Below, piece after piece: positions 16,602 through 25,249 of a DNA stretch of 45,476 bases. The stretch's first letter is position 1. Each line of letters opens with the position of its first letter. Position numbers and translations under genes: made by a program. Below the pieces are notes generated by a model that was not told the origin of the DNA, searched no databases, and saw nothing but the letters and a program-made list of their open reading frames with translations. Source of the stretch: an uncultured Clostridia bacterium (lineage in GTDB: Bacteria; Bacillota; Clostridia; Oscillospirales; Acutalibacteraceae); NCBI GenBank assembly GCA_947593615.1, contig CANQDR010000018.1, positions 1 through 45,476 on the forward strand, in the 5' to 3' direction.

Positions 16602-18965
16602 TTATTTCAGCTCGACAATCGTTACACCGTCTTCCCCCTCGCCGAAAACTCCGAGCCTATGGCTTTTTACCGCCTTGTTTAATTTAAGATACTGGTTGAT
16701 TTCACGGCGCAGAACACCTGTTCCCTTTCCATGAATTATCGTTATTTTGCTTATTCCCGACAAAACGGCATTATCAATCGACTTATCAACGATATTTATC
16801 GCGTCAAAAGCAGTTTCTCCTCTTACGTCTATTTCAGTTTCGGGGCGTACATCAAGCTTGCTCGGAACATTCAGTCTTTCGGAAAATCTGCTTATGGGAG
16901 ATTTGCTCTGCGACTTGAGCAGTCTTAGGTTTTTTATATCCACTCTGGTTTTGATTATCCCTGCCTGTACAAGCACAAGTCCTTCCTTATTCGGCGGTGC
17001 AAGGACGGTTGCATTTTTATCTATATCATAAATCAGCACGTTGTCCCCCACCTTGAGCGGTCTTGGCAGCTTGTATGTCTCATTTGCGGAATCAATATTT
17101 TTAACAGGGTCGGCATTAGCCTCCATTTTATCTATGTCGCGTTTCAGCTTTGAACGTGCTTCGGCGCTCATATCTTTAGCTTTACGAGCTTTTTCAAGCT
17201 CTTCAACAAGGGCGTCCGCCTGTGCTCTCGTTCTTGAAATAATCCTCTGAGCCTCCTGTTTTGCACGTTCAATTTCCCTTTCGGCACGCTCTTTTGCTTT
17301 CTGCATTTCATTTTCGGCTTTCTGCTTTTCGGTGTTTGCCTTTGCAGTAAGCCTATTTGCATTTTCAAGTTGTTTTTCAAGGCTCTGGCGGCGCTTTTCG
17401 AGTTTTTCAACAACATCTTCAAACTGTCTGCTCTCACTTGAAACAAGCTCCTGTGCGCGCTCGACTATTGCAGTCTCCATACCCAGCCTTTTTGAAATTG
17501 CAAACGCATTACTCTTGCCGGGAACGCCGATTAACAGCTTATATGTCGGTTTCAGCGTTGCAACGTCAAATTCGCAGCAGCCGTTTTCAACTCCATCTGT
17601 GCGCAGAGCAAACTCTTTAAGCTCGGCATAGTGAGTGGTTGACGCAATTTTTGCATGGCGTGTTCTGAGTTTTTCAAGAATTGCAATTGCAAGAGCAGCA
17701 CCCTCAACAGGGTCGGTGCCTGCTCCGAGCTCGTCAATAAGGCACAAAGAACCTGAATTTGCAAGCTTTATTATCTGAATAATATTAGTCATATGTGCCG
17801 AAAACGTGGAAAGTGACTGTTCTATGCTCTGCTCGTCGCCTATATCCACAAGCACTCGTCTGAATACGGAAAGCTCGCTGTTGTCTGCACACGGAACAAG
17901 AAGTCCGCACATTGCCATAAGCGTGAGCAGTCCGAGAGTTTTGAGCGTTACGGTTTTGCCGCCGGTATTGGGGCCTGTTATAACAAGCGTATCGAAATTT
18001 TTTCCCAAGGTTATATCTACGGGCACAACCTTGTCTTTGTTGATAAGCGGATGCCTTGCCTGCTTTATATCAACAATCCCTCTGTCGTTCATAACGGGCA
18101 TTGACGCTTTCATTGAATATGCAAGGTTTGCTTTTGCAAAAATAAGGTTAAGATGAGAAAGATTAGAATAGCTGCTTATTATACTGTCGGCAAAATCGCC
18201 TGCATTGGCTGAAAGCTCAAACAGTATCCGCTCTATTTCGTCCTCTTCCTTTGCTCTGAGCATTTTTATATCGTTATTAGCCTGAACAACTCCCATTGGC
18301 TCAATAAACACCGTTGCTCCGCTTGAGGAGGTATCATGTACAAGTCCTGGCACATTGTTTCTGCATTCACTTCTTACAGGCACAACATACCGTCCGTCAC
18401 GCTGAGTTACAATGGCCTCCTGCAAATACTTTATGTATGTTGAGCTGTGTATTATTTTATCAAGCACCTCTCTGGCCTTTGATGAAGCGGTGCGGATTTT
18501 ACGGCGTATTTCTGATAATGCTACGCTTGCTTTATCGGATATTTCATCCTCACTTATAATCGCGGAGGTAATTTTCTCCTCAAGAAATTTATTTGAAACA
18601 AGTCCGCTGAAATAAATGTCAAGAGTAGTTCCTACTGAGGCAAATTTTGAATGCCACTCCTTAACTGTGCGAATAACTCTGAGAGTTTGCGCTATTGCAA
18701 GCAGTTCTGCTGTTGTAAGGCAGCCGCCTGCCTGTGCTCTTCGCAGATTATTTGCGCAGTTTGTTGCTCCTCCAAACGAAGGCGCTCCGAATTTTCCGCT
18801 TAGAATAACGGCGTCGTCAGTCTGCTTTAAAAGAAGCTTAACTTTTTCAAGGTCAAACTGCGGTTCAAGGCCGAGAGCCATCTCATGAGCGTCATCAAGC
18901 GATGTCTGACCTGCCAGCTTTTCGAGTATTTTATTTAATTCAAGTGTTTTGTAATGTCTGTTCAT
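16602..18965 (-). CDS. mutS2: MutS2 ATPase/endonuclease (ribosome collision factor family)
   Basis: 787 aa, typical for MutS2. The MutS-like clamp/ATPase has Walker A TGPNTGGKTVTLKT near residue 330, Walker B LIDELGAGTDPVEG and the STTHYAELK motif. A long coiled coil follows (about 510-610), then a C-terminal Smr domain (IDVRGETAFDAINIVDKSI, then IIHGKGTGVLR). It lacks the MutS mismatch domain. The family acts on branched DNA and, in Bacillus, on collided ribosomes. The gene starts 8 bp after recO. Confidence 0.95.
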   Translation of the reverse strand: MNRHYKTLELNKILEKLAGQTSLDDAHEMALGLEPQFDLEKVKLLLKQTDDAVILSGKFGAPSFGGATNCANNLRRAQAGGCLTTAELLAIAQTLRVIRTVKEWHSKFASVGTTLDIYFSGLVSNKFLEEKITSAIISEDEISDKASVALSEIRRKIRTASSKAREVLDKIIHSSTYIKYLQEAIVTQRDGRYVVPVRSECRNNVPGLVHDTSSSGATVFIEPMGVVQANNDIKMLRAKEEDEIERILFELSANAGDFADSIISSYSNLSHLNLIFAKANLAYSMKASMPVMNDRGIVDIKQARHPLINKDKVVPVDITLGKNFDTLVITGPNTGGKTVTLKTLGLLTLMAMCGLLVPCADNSELSVFRRVLVDIGDEQSIEQSLSTFSAHMTNIIQIIKLANSGSLCLIDELGAGTDPVEGAALAIAILEKLRTRHAKIASTTHYAELKEFALRTDGVENGCCEFDVATLKPTYKLLIGVPGKSNAFAISKRLGMETAIVERAQELVSSESRQFEDVVEKLEKRRQSLEKQLENANRLTAKANTEKQKAENEMQKAKERAEREIERAKQEAQRIISRTRAQADALVEELEKARKAKDMSAEARSKLKRDIDKMEANADPVKNIDSANETYKLPRPLKVGDNVLIYDIDKNATVLAPPNKEGLVLVQAGIIKTRVDIKNLRLLKSQSKSPISRFSERLNVPSKLDVRPETEIDVRGETAFDAINIVDKSIDNAVLSGISKITIIHGKGTGVLRREINQYLKLNKAVKSHRLGVFGEGEDGVTIVELK

Positions 18966-18973
18966 ATTAATAC

Positions 18974-19717
18974 CTAAATTATTGTTTTGTAAAATGTTAG
19001 GGTTTTAAAATCCTTTTCAAATCTGTATTTCAAATAGCTTTCGCTTGCCTGATTGAGAATATCAAGTCCCTCTTGCGGTAAAGCAAAAGAAAACAGCTTG
19101 TCATCATCGGCATAAACCGTATGACGGAGCGCCGTAAGTACCGACGGATTTAACGGTATGGCAGTTTCGCTGTTTTTAACGTAACAGTCTGCACATTCAA
19201 GCATACCGCTGCGGGGCAGAAAATACATTGTATCGGCAGAATATTCTCCGCACCCTCTGCACATACGCAAATCAGGCATATATCCTGCCATACTTGCAAG
19301 ACGCATTTCAAAGCACGGTTTTATCAAATCAGCTGCGCGCTTATCCTCCGACAAAAGATAGAGTGAATTTAACATAAGGCTTAGAAAAGCGTCAGACCTT
19401 TGCTCCCGCGGACAGATCGTGAGCGCAAGTTCGCAAAAATATTGAGCAAGGCACATTTTTCTGATGTCGTTTCTCAGTTTAGAAAAAATCCGTATGGTGC
19501 GTGCTTCTCCGATTATGTAGCTGTCCCGGCCCTTATAAATTGTAAGCCGGGAATATGAAAGAAGCGAGGTCGAGGCGCATTTTTGATTTTTAATGTTTTT
19601 TGCTCCCCTAACGAACGCTTTTATTACACCGTTTGATTTTGTCAGAGCAAACACAAGCTTGTCCTGCTCACCGATATTCTGTTCCTTTATTATCAGTCCG
19701 TCTGTTCGGAATTTCAT
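18974..19717 (-). CDS. recO: DNA repair protein RecO
   Basis: 247 aa. N-terminal OB fold (FRTDGLIIKEQNIGEQDKLV), helical middle, and a zinc-binding set with CRGCGEYS followed by CADCYV. It loads RecA with RecR on SSB-coated DNA. ATG 19717 has SD GGGAGG seven bases upstream; an open extension to 19837 is out of keeping with the family. It overlaps the 3' end of yqzL by 50 bp. Confidence 0.92.
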   Translation of the reverse strand: MKFRTDGLIIKEQNIGEQDKLVFALTKSNGVIKAFVRGAKNIKNQKCASTSLLSYSRLTIYKGRDSYIIGEARTIRIFSKLRNDIRKMCLAQYFCELALTICPREQRSDAFLSLMLNSLYLLSEDKRAADLIKPCFEMRLASMAGYMPDLRMCRGCGEYSADTMYFLPRSGMLECADCYVKNSETAIPLNPSVLTALRHTVYADDDKLFSFALPQEGLDILNQASESYLKYRFEKDFKTLTFYKTII

Positions 19718-19841
19718 CGGTTTCCTCCCTGAGAATAGTATCGGCACCCGTATCTTTAGCGTCCTGAATGCCCTTATATCGCAGATAGTCAAGAACATTT
19801 CCCGTTGTGAAAAACGCCTGCCACAAATACCAGTCATCCAT
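19668..19841 (-). CDS. yqzL: YqzL-like small protein
   Basis: 57 aa starting MDDWYLWQAFFTTGNVLDYL and continuing RYKGIQDAKD. This fits the short YqzL family (W...F..TG....YL.YK), whose gene precedes recO in Bacillus and many Firmicutes. Function unknown. SD GGAGGTG lies six bases before ATG 19841. The acidic/basic C-terminal tail is longer than in the roughly 47-aa Bacillus protein and overlaps the recO start. Confidence 0.75.
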   Translation of the reverse strand: MDDWYLWQAFFTTGNVLDYLRYKGIQDAKDTGADTILREETDEIPNRRTDNKGTEYR

Positions 19842-19912
19842 GAAAAACACCTCCGAAATTAGTGTTTTTCTATATGATGTTTTTATTTGTTGCAAATTTT
19901 AGCAAATTTTAA

Positions 19913-20353
19913 TTACAATTTACTCAATTCTTTAAGCAGCTTCGTTTTCATTTCTTCAAGCTCAGCTTGCGACGGTCTGTTTTTGTCATCATACATTTCG
20001 TCTTTCGGAAGCCACCATACAGGTCCTTTTATAGGCATATCTCCTGTTCTTCTCGGAAACAAGTGCCAATGCAGATGTGTTTCGCCGTTGCCAAGGCATT
20101 CGTAATTCATCTTTTCTGCATCAAAGGCATTGTAAACCGCCTTTGCAACATCAGCCATTTCACTCAGAAATTTGTTTCTGAATTCCTCGTCAAGAAAATG
20201 AAGTTCAGTTTTGTGCTGTTTGCATAAAAACAACGTATAACCCTTAAAATACTGGTGGTCTCCTATTACGACATAGCCTGTTTCAAGCTCTTTTACAAAA
20301 TAAGGATTTGTATTGTTTTTTATCATTTCAATTCTTTCGCATATAAAGCACAT
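19913..20353 (-). CDS. HIT-family hydrolase
   Basis: 146 aa. The histidine triad appears as THLHWHLFPR (HxHxH) near residue 92, with an N-terminal CFICERI like other HIT proteins. The family hydrolyses or transfers nucleoside phosphates such as AMP esters and dinucleoside polyphosphates; the substrate here cannot be told. SD GGAGG precedes ATG 20353. It lies between the GNAT gene and yqzL in the era-recO run. Confidence 0.88.
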   Translation of the reverse strand: MCFICERIEMIKNNTNPYFVKELETGYVVIGDHQYFKGYTLFLCKQHKTELHFLDEEFRNKFLSEMADVAKAVYNAFDAEKMNYECLGNGETHLHWHLFPRRTGDMPIKGPVWWLPKDEMYDDKNRPSQAELEEMKTKLLKELSKL

Positions 20354-20370
20354 ATTGTCCTCCGTTATAA

Positions 20371-20841
20371 CTATTTTAGCTTTTGGTAAAATGTTATCGT
20401 CATATCGTCTTTTATTTTTTCTTCTTTGCCTGTTGAATTATAACCCAGTTTTTCATATAAGTGTCGAAGCTTATTTTCCTGTTTAATTGTATCCAGACGC
20501 CAGACATTTACATTAGGATACATTGCTTCAATTTCGAGAATTGCCTGTTGGGCAAGTCCGCGATTCTGATATTCAGGCAGAATAAAAACAGGTGATATTC
20601 TGCAAGTGTTTTCATTTATGCGCACAACTCTTGCCGCGCCTGCTTTGATATTATCTGCCATAATAAAGTAATAATCCGTACAATCTTGTTTGAATTTATA
20701 CTCTATCGTTTCAAGCGGCTCAGCAGCGGGATTTGTATTATAATCCTTATATTTATTCAGCAATTCTGTAAATGCCTTAACCTGCATTTTATGTATTTCA
20801 GCACAATCATCAAATACAGCTTTTTTGATTAAAACAGTCAT
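20371..20841 (-). CDS. GNAT-family N-acetyltransferase
   Basis: 156 aa. GNAT fold with IRKAVFDD-like start (LIKKAVFDDCAEIHKMQVKA), the acetyl-CoA motif PEYQNRGLAQQAILEIE, and a C-terminal LYEKLGYNSTGKEE strand. The substrate is unknown. Its start overlaps the DJ-1 gene by four bases (ATGA), so the pair is coupled. The pair is visibly AT-richer than the flanking era and recO genes, suggesting later insertion. Confidence 0.85.
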   Translation of the reverse strand: MTVLIKKAVFDDCAEIHKMQVKAFTELLNKYKDYNTNPAAEPLETIEYKFKQDCTDYYFIMADNIKAGAARVVRINENTCRISPVFILPEYQNRGLAQQAILEIEAMYPNVNVWRLDTIKQENKLRHLYEKLGYNSTGKEEKIKDDMTITFYQKLK

Positions 20842-21437
20842 AATGTGTTATTCCCTTTTTGAAAATAATCCATACTGTCATTTCTATTCCATATGTATTC
20901 AATATCATTAGCAATCTGTTCGGATCTTTCAATTCCGTAAATATCACCTATAAATCCCAAAGCCATATCCATACCGGCAGAAACGCCGGAAGAAGTATAA
21001 TATTTACCGTCAACTATCCAACGAGCATTATTTATCCATTCAGTTTTTGCAGATGTAGTTTTTACCCATTCAAACGCCTTTTTATTTGAGGTAGCTCTCT
21101 TATTATCAAGTAACCCTGTTTTTGCTAATAATGCAGAACCTGTACAAATTGTAAGACAATATTTAGAATTTTGCGCATAATACTTTATGGTATTGATAAA
21201 CATGTCATCCAATACATATCTTCGTGTACCTTTTCCTCCGGGAATAATCAATACCCCTGTTTTATCGGCCTTATTAATAGGGTCAGTCATTATTTCAGTA
21301 TTCTGCGCACTTTTGACAATTCCGCCATCTATAGAATAATAATTTAGATCATGATCCGGAATTCTTGCAAGAATTTCAACAGGCCCGAAAACATCTAATG
21401 TTTCAAAATCATTAAATAATAAAATGTTTATCTTCAT
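20838..21437 (-). CDS. DJ-1/PfpI-family protein
   Basis: 199 aa from ATG 21437 (a TTG at 21449 is in frame, also without a clear SD). It has FETLDVFGPVEIL, VLIIPGGKGTR, and the nucleophile elbow TICTGSALLAKTGLL with the reactive Cys, then RATSNKKAFEWV. This subgroup includes isonitrile hydratase-like and ThiJ/PfpI amidotransferase-like proteins; the reaction is not predictable here. It lies right behind era and overlaps the GNAT gene. Confidence 0.85.
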   Translation of the reverse strand: MKINILLFNDFETLDVFGPVEILARIPDHDLNYYSIDGGIVKSAQNTEIMTDPINKADKTGVLIIPGGKGTRRYVLDDMFINTIKYYAQNSKYCLTICTGSALLAKTGLLDNKRATSNKKAFEWVKTTSAKTEWINNARWIVDGKYYTSSGVSAGMDMALGFIGDIYGIERSEQIANDIEYIWNRNDSMDYFQKGNNTL

Positions 21438-21451
21438 ATCAAATACCAAAA

Positions 21452-22357
21452 CTAAAAGTTCTTTTCATCATATCCGAAATTTTGGAGTATCTGAGCACGG
21501 TTGCGCCAGTCCTCCTTAACCTTTACCCAAGTCTGCAAAAACACCTTGCAGTCAAAGAAATTTTCAATATCCTGACGGGCGTATGTGCTGATTTTCTTCA
21601 GCATTGATCCGCCTTTGCCGATTATAATGCGCTTATGCGATTCTCTTTCGCAGAAAATTGTTGCATCGATGTCAAGAATTCCGTTTTCTCTTGTTTTCAT
21701 TTTTTCAATTACAATTGCCGTTCCGTGGGGAATTTCCTTGTCGCAGAGCCTGAGGATCTTTTCACGGATTATTTCCGCAACAATAACTCTTTCGGGCTGG
21801 TCGGTCAAAGTGTCGTCGTCAAAGAAATGACCGCCCTCGGAGGACTGCTTTTTCAGCTCGTCAAGAAGCTCGCTCATACCTCTTCCGTCCTGCGCGCTGA
21901 CAGGAACAACAGCGTCAAAGTCATAAAGCGAAGTATAGCTTAATATCTGCTTCATAAGAACGTCTTTTTCCTTGAGCATATCAATTTTGTTGATTGCAAG
22001 AATTGCAGGCATATTAAGCGTTTTGAATTTTTCAATAAGTCCGAGCTCAATCTGTTCGGGCTCTTTTCCTGCCTCAACAACGAGCATACAGCAATCCACA
22101 CCGCCGACAGATTCATTGACGGAACGCACCATATATTTTCCGAGCGAATTCTTAGGTTTATGCATACCCGGAGTATCAAAAAATACAAGCTGATATTCTC
22201 CGTCGGTAAGTACGCCTGTAATTCTGTTTCGAGTTGTCTGCGGCTTGCTTGAAACAATTGCTATTTTTTGGCCGAGAAGTCTGTTTAATATTGAGCTTTT
22301 TCCTACGTTCGGTCTGCCTACGATAGCCACAAAGGCTGATTTGTCATTTTGGTTCAT
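21452..22357 (-). CDS. era: GTPase Era
   Basis: 301 aa. G1 GRPNVGKSS (residues 14-22), switch region SSKPQTTRNRI, G3 DTPGMHKPK, G4 NKID, and a C-terminal KH domain with IIIGKGGSMLKKI. It assists 16S rRNA 3'-end maturation and 30S assembly with YbeY, encoded nearby. The ATG has no SD in the 12 bases before it; instead an AAAGGAG lies on the far side of a stable hairpin (22370-22426), see the separate entry. Confidence 0.95.
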   Translation of the reverse strand: MNQNDKSAFVAIVGRPNVGKSSILNRLLGQKIAIVSSKPQTTRNRITGVLTDGEYQLVFFDTPGMHKPKNSLGKYMVRSVNESVGGVDCCMLVVEAGKEPEQIELGLIEKFKTLNMPAILAINKIDMLKEKDVLMKQILSYTSLYDFDAVVPVSAQDGRGMSELLDELKKQSSEGGHFFDDDTLTDQPERVIVAEIIREKILRLCDKEIPHGTAIVIEKMKTRENGILDIDATIFCERESHKRIIIGKGGSMLKKISTYARQDIENFFDCKVFLQTWVKVKEDWRNRAQILQNFGYDEKNF

Positions 22358-22369
22358 TAAAAATCAATT

Positions 22370-22433
22370 GCGGTACATAGTCTGCACAATGCTATTTAAA
22401 AATAATTTATCTGTGCGCAGTACCGCTCCTTTC
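22370..22433 (-). promoter_or_regulatory. Hairpin separating an SD sequence from the era start
   Basis: On the transcript AAAGGAG (22433-22427) is followed by a stem GCGGTAC/GTACCGC (22426-22420 with 22376-22370), with an inner GTGC/GCAC pairing, then 12 unpaired bases and the era ATG. No start codon at a proper distance follows the SD in the linear sequence. Folding would bring SD and ATG into normal range. Confidence 0.5.
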
Positions 22434-22468
22434 TTTATATTTTTCCAACTATATTTTAATACAAAATC

Positions 22469-22493
22469 GGGGGCAGACTCATAAGAGCGCCCC
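22469..22493 (-). terminator. Hairpin after dgkA
   Basis: GGGGC (22470-22474) pairs with GCCCC (22489-22493), with inner CTC/GAG; on the minus strand GATTTTG follows. It is probably a weak terminator or attenuator between dgkA and era. Confidence 0.5.
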
Positions 22494-22499
22494 TTTGTT

Positions 22500-23003
22500 T
22501 TATTGCTTTTTTATTTTTAGTTTAAGTTTTATACGCAAAAGTTGCTCTCTTATTCCAACAGGGCCAAGCCATACAAAGATTACAGAACAAACGGCAGACA
22601 AAACAAGCAAAACAAGCAAAAATATGTTGTCCGCAAAAAAATTGATTATCTGCAAAATTATGCTGATATTCCAAAAGAAAATCACGGCAACAACAGCTGC
22701 GGCAATTGATAATATCAGCACCGCTCCCGCCGCTGCATCCTTAGCGACTTTTACAAGCGGGTCATATCTGTCTGCGGTAAGATTACAAAGCTCTTCAATA
22801 CAAGTGTTTACGGTTTCAGCCGCCAATACAGCCGCAATCAAAATAACAAGCAAGGCTGTCTGACCTGCCGAAAATCCGTAAAAGGACGAAAACAAAAGTA
22901 CGTAAAAGCCTGCTGTCATATGAAACCTCATATGACCTTCGTTCTTCACCGTATTCCATACACCTGTGAGCGCGTATTTAAAACTTAAAATCTGTTTTTT
23001 CAT
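22500..23003 (-). CDS. dgkA: Diacylglycerol kinase-type lipid kinase (likely undecaprenol kinase)
   Basis: 167 aa membrane protein. It has the family core ETVNTCIEELCNL and DRYDPLVKVAKDAAAGAVLI, with three hydrophobic helices in the core and an extra one near the C terminus. In Gram-positives this family phosphorylates undecaprenol for wall synthesis. The ATG overlaps the ybeY stop (ATGA). Position between ybeY and era is as in Bacillus. Confidence 0.9.
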   Translation of the reverse strand: MKKQILSFKYALTGVWNTVKNEGHMRFHMTAGFYVLLFSSFYGFSAGQTALLVILIAAVLAAETVNTCIEELCNLTADRYDPLVKVAKDAAAGAVLILSIAAAVVAVIFFWNISIILQIINFFADNIFLLVLLVLSAVCSVIFVWLGPVGIREQLLRIKLKLKIKKQ

Positions 23004-23512
23004 TTCAAATCTTCATCAATTATGTAGCTTGATGACGCAGGAAGTCCGAGCTGTTCCATTACAAGCTCTTCTTTTTCTCTCATTCTTACTCTTTCAAGCT
23101 TTTCCATATGGTCATAACCAAGAAGATGAAGTACACTGTGCGCAGTAAGATATCCTACTTCTCTCTGCAGGCTGTGTCCGTAAAGTTCAGCCTGATCTCT
23201 GGCTTTTTCCATAGAGATTACAACGTCGCCGAGAATTTTTGCTCCTGTTTCCATATCTGTGTCATACACACCGTTTTCTCCCATTGGGAAGGACAGTACG
23301 TCAGTTTCAATATCCTTGTCGCGATACTGCTTATTTAACTCCTGTATTCCCTTGTTGTCTGTAAATGTAACGCTGATTTCAGCCGGGCCTTCAAATTTTT
23401 CAAGCTGAAGCACGGCATTGCAGCAGCGGCGAACAAGCATTCTTATACCCGTAGGAATTTTTACAGTTTTCTGTTGATTTGTTATTACTACTTTGATTTT
23501 ATTTTCTGACAA
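23000..23512 (-). CDS. ybeY: Endoribonuclease YbeY
   Basis: About 170 aa. The metal site is HSVLHLLGYDH (HX3HX5H) near the C terminus. It processes rRNA and acts in 70S quality control. The start is uncertain: TTG 23512 has SD GAAAGGA at nine bases, whereas ATG 23521 touches the same SD and ATG 23557 has none; the N-terminal extension before SENKIKVV is not family-like. Downstream dgkA overlaps by four bases. Confidence 0.9.
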   Translation of the reverse strand: MSENKIKVVITNQQKTVKIPTGIRMLVRRCCNAVLQLEKFEGPAEISVTFTDNKGIQELNKQYRDKDIETDVLSFPMGENGVYDTDMETGAKILGDVVISMEKARDQAELYGHSLQREVGYLTAHSVLHLLGYDHMEKLERVRMREKEELVMEQLGLPASSSYIIDEDLK

Positions 23513-23574
23513 TATAATCATTCCTTTCGGCAAATTTTTAATTAATCTATAACCCATCAATATGTCAACCGACG

Positions 23575-24522
23575 TTAATTTTTTATATTTTCATACTTTG
23601 CATATGCCTTTATAATATCCTGAACAAGTCTGTGGCGCACAACATCTTTCTCGTCAAATGTGCAGTTTCCTATTCCCTCAATACCCCTAAGAATTTTTAT
23701 GCAGTCCTTTAATCCGCTTCTTACACCGTGAGGCAAATCTATTTGAGTAATATCACCCGTTATAACCATTTTTGAGTTAAAGCCAAGACGAGTTAGAAAC
23801 ATCTTCATCTGCTCGCCTGTGGTGTTCTGTGCTTCATCAAGAATTATAAAGCTGTCGTCAAGAGTTCTTCCGCGCATATAGGCAAGCGGAGCGACCTCAA
23901 TATTGCCGCGCTCAACATATTTCTGATATGTTTCGGCACCGAGCATATCAAACAGCGCATCATACAGAGGTCTGAGATACGGGTCTACCTTGCTCTGCAA
24001 ATCACCAGGCAGGAAACCGAGCTTTTCACCCGCCTCCACAGCAGGGCGCGTAAGTATTATTCTGTTGATTTGCTTGCTTCTGAAAGCCGTAACCGCCATA
24101 GCAACCGCAAGATAAGTCTTGCCCGTTCCTGCAGGACCGACACCGATTGTGACCGTATTTTTGGCAATCATATTACAATAACGCTTCTGACCGATCGTTT
24201 TCGGTTTTATAGGCTTGCCTTTTGAAGTAATACATATGCAGTCGCCTGCGAGCTGTTCAATTTTATCTTCGCTTCCGTCATTCACAAGCGAAATACAATA
24301 GCGTATGTTCTGCTCTGACAGAGCTTCTCCCCTGTTAATGAATTGAAGCAGACTTTCAATAACTTTATACGCCTTTGAAGTGTTCTCTGCATCGCCTTCA
24401 ATTTTAAGCTCGCTGTCGCGGCAGGTTATATGAACTCCAAATTCCTTTTCAATAAGTTTTATGTTCTCGTCAAAACTGCCAAAAAGTGCAACTGCACTCT
24501 CCATTCTGTCAATACTAATCAC
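23575..24522 (-). CDS. phoH: PhoH-like ATPase
   Basis: 315 aa. An N-terminal KH-like region (about 10-70) is followed by the PhoH ATPase: Walker A GPAGTGKTYLAVAMAV, Walker B FIILDEAQNTT, and VITGDITQIDLPHGVRSGL. RNA-related ATPase/helicase activity is proposed for the family. GTG 24522 with a weak GGAA is the likely start; ATG 24504 is possible. It is the first gene of the leftward phoH-ybeY-dgkA-era run. Confidence 0.92.
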   Translation of the reverse strand: MISIDRMESAVALFGSFDENIKLIEKEFGVHITCRDSELKIEGDAENTSKAYKVIESLLQFINRGEALSEQNIRYCISLVNDGSEDKIEQLAGDCICITSKGKPIKPKTIGQKRYCNMIAKNTVTIGVGPAGTGKTYLAVAMAVTAFRSKQINRIILTRPAVEAGEKLGFLPGDLQSKVDPYLRPLYDALFDMLGAETYQKYVERGNIEVAPLAYMRGRTLDDSFIILDEAQNTTGEQMKMFLTRLGFNSKMVITGDITQIDLPHGVRSGLKDCIKILRGIEGIGNCTFDEKDVVRHRLVQDIIKAYAKYENIKN

Positions 24523-24568
24523 TTGTTCCGTAAGTCAAAACTCCTGTTTATCCATTATAATCAAAACA

Positions 24569-24577
24569 ATTATACCA
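24569..24577 (-). promoter_or_regulatory. Extended -10 promoter of phoH
   Basis: The minus strand reads TGGTATAAT, an extended -10 element, about 45 bases before the phoH start. No good -35 box is visible. Apart from this and the divergent ylxM promoter, the 24523-24887 gap is featureless AT-rich DNA. Confidence 0.45.
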
Positions 24578-24793
24578 CATTTTAAAGATAAAAACTCATA
24601 AAAAATAGCTTTTTTTACTAAAATTTTAATTTTTGTTAAATTCGACGAAAACACTTCTTTATCGAAACTTTGCTTTGTAATATTTATCGCTGTTTTTTCT
24701 TTCATATTATTATAAAATAATGCATTTATTATCTTAATATTAGTAATATTAATGATTTTTAGATTTTTCCGCTGAAAAAATTCAGAAAATTAC

Positions 24794-24861
24794 TTGACAA
24801 ATGCGGTTTGATATAATATAATCACAAAGGTGTAAAGAAAAAAACTTTACATTGTTTTTTG
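24794..24861 (+). promoter_or_regulatory. Consensus promoter of the ylxM-ffh operon with a leader hairpin
   Basis: TTGACA (24794-24799), 17-nt spacer, TATAAT (24817-24822): both perfect. The transcript would start near 24829 and fold at once into TGTAAAG/CTTTACA (24831-24837 with 24845-24851), followed by TTGTTTTTTG. The hairpin is AT-rich with a T-run: a 5' stabiliser or a weak attenuator. Confidence 0.8.
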
Positions 24862-24887
24862 TATTACATAGCAAGGAGCTATGAATA

Positions 24888-25238
24888 ATGGAAAAAAGCA
24901 TTGAAATTTCTCTGCTTTTTGACTTCTACGGCGAGCTTTTGAAGCCGTCGGGAAGACAGGCGGTAAATCTTTATTACAACGAGGATTTATCTCTTGCCGA
25001 AATTGCAGATCAAACCGGCATAACAAGGCAGGGAGTGCGTGACAGCATAAAACGATGCGAACAACAGCTATTTGAATTTGAAGAAAAGCTTGGCTTGTTC
25101 AAAAGGTTCAGAGAGCTTGAAAAAGGGCTTGACGAGATTGCTGTTACCGCTGAAAAAATATACTATGATTCAAACGACAACAATATAAAAACGCTTGCTG
25201 AAAGTATCAGACAAAAAGCAGGCGCACTTAAAGAATAA
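24888..25238 (+). CDS. ylxM: YlxM, SRP-associated HTH protein
   Basis: 116 aa. A sigma-70 region 4-like HTH (LYYNEDLSLAEIADQTGITR, QGVRDSIKRCEQQL, about residues 25-62) is followed by a helical tail, as in YlxM/p13, which partners Ffh. SD AAGGAGC precedes the ATG. It is first in the ylxM-ffh-rpsP-khpA order conserved in Firmicutes. Confidence 0.9.
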   Translation: MEKSIEISLLFDFYGELLKPSGRQAVNLYYNEDLSLAEIADQTGITRQGVRDSIKRCEQQLFEFEEKLGLFKRFRELEKGLDEIAVTAEKIYYDSNDNNIKTLAESIRQKAGALKE

Positions 25239-25249
25239 GAGGAATTTTC

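Noticed and set aside
24523..24793. 4.5S/SRP RNA gene near ffh
   Set aside because: No GC-rich long hairpin with the conserved GGAA tetraloop region was found in the AT-rich gap.
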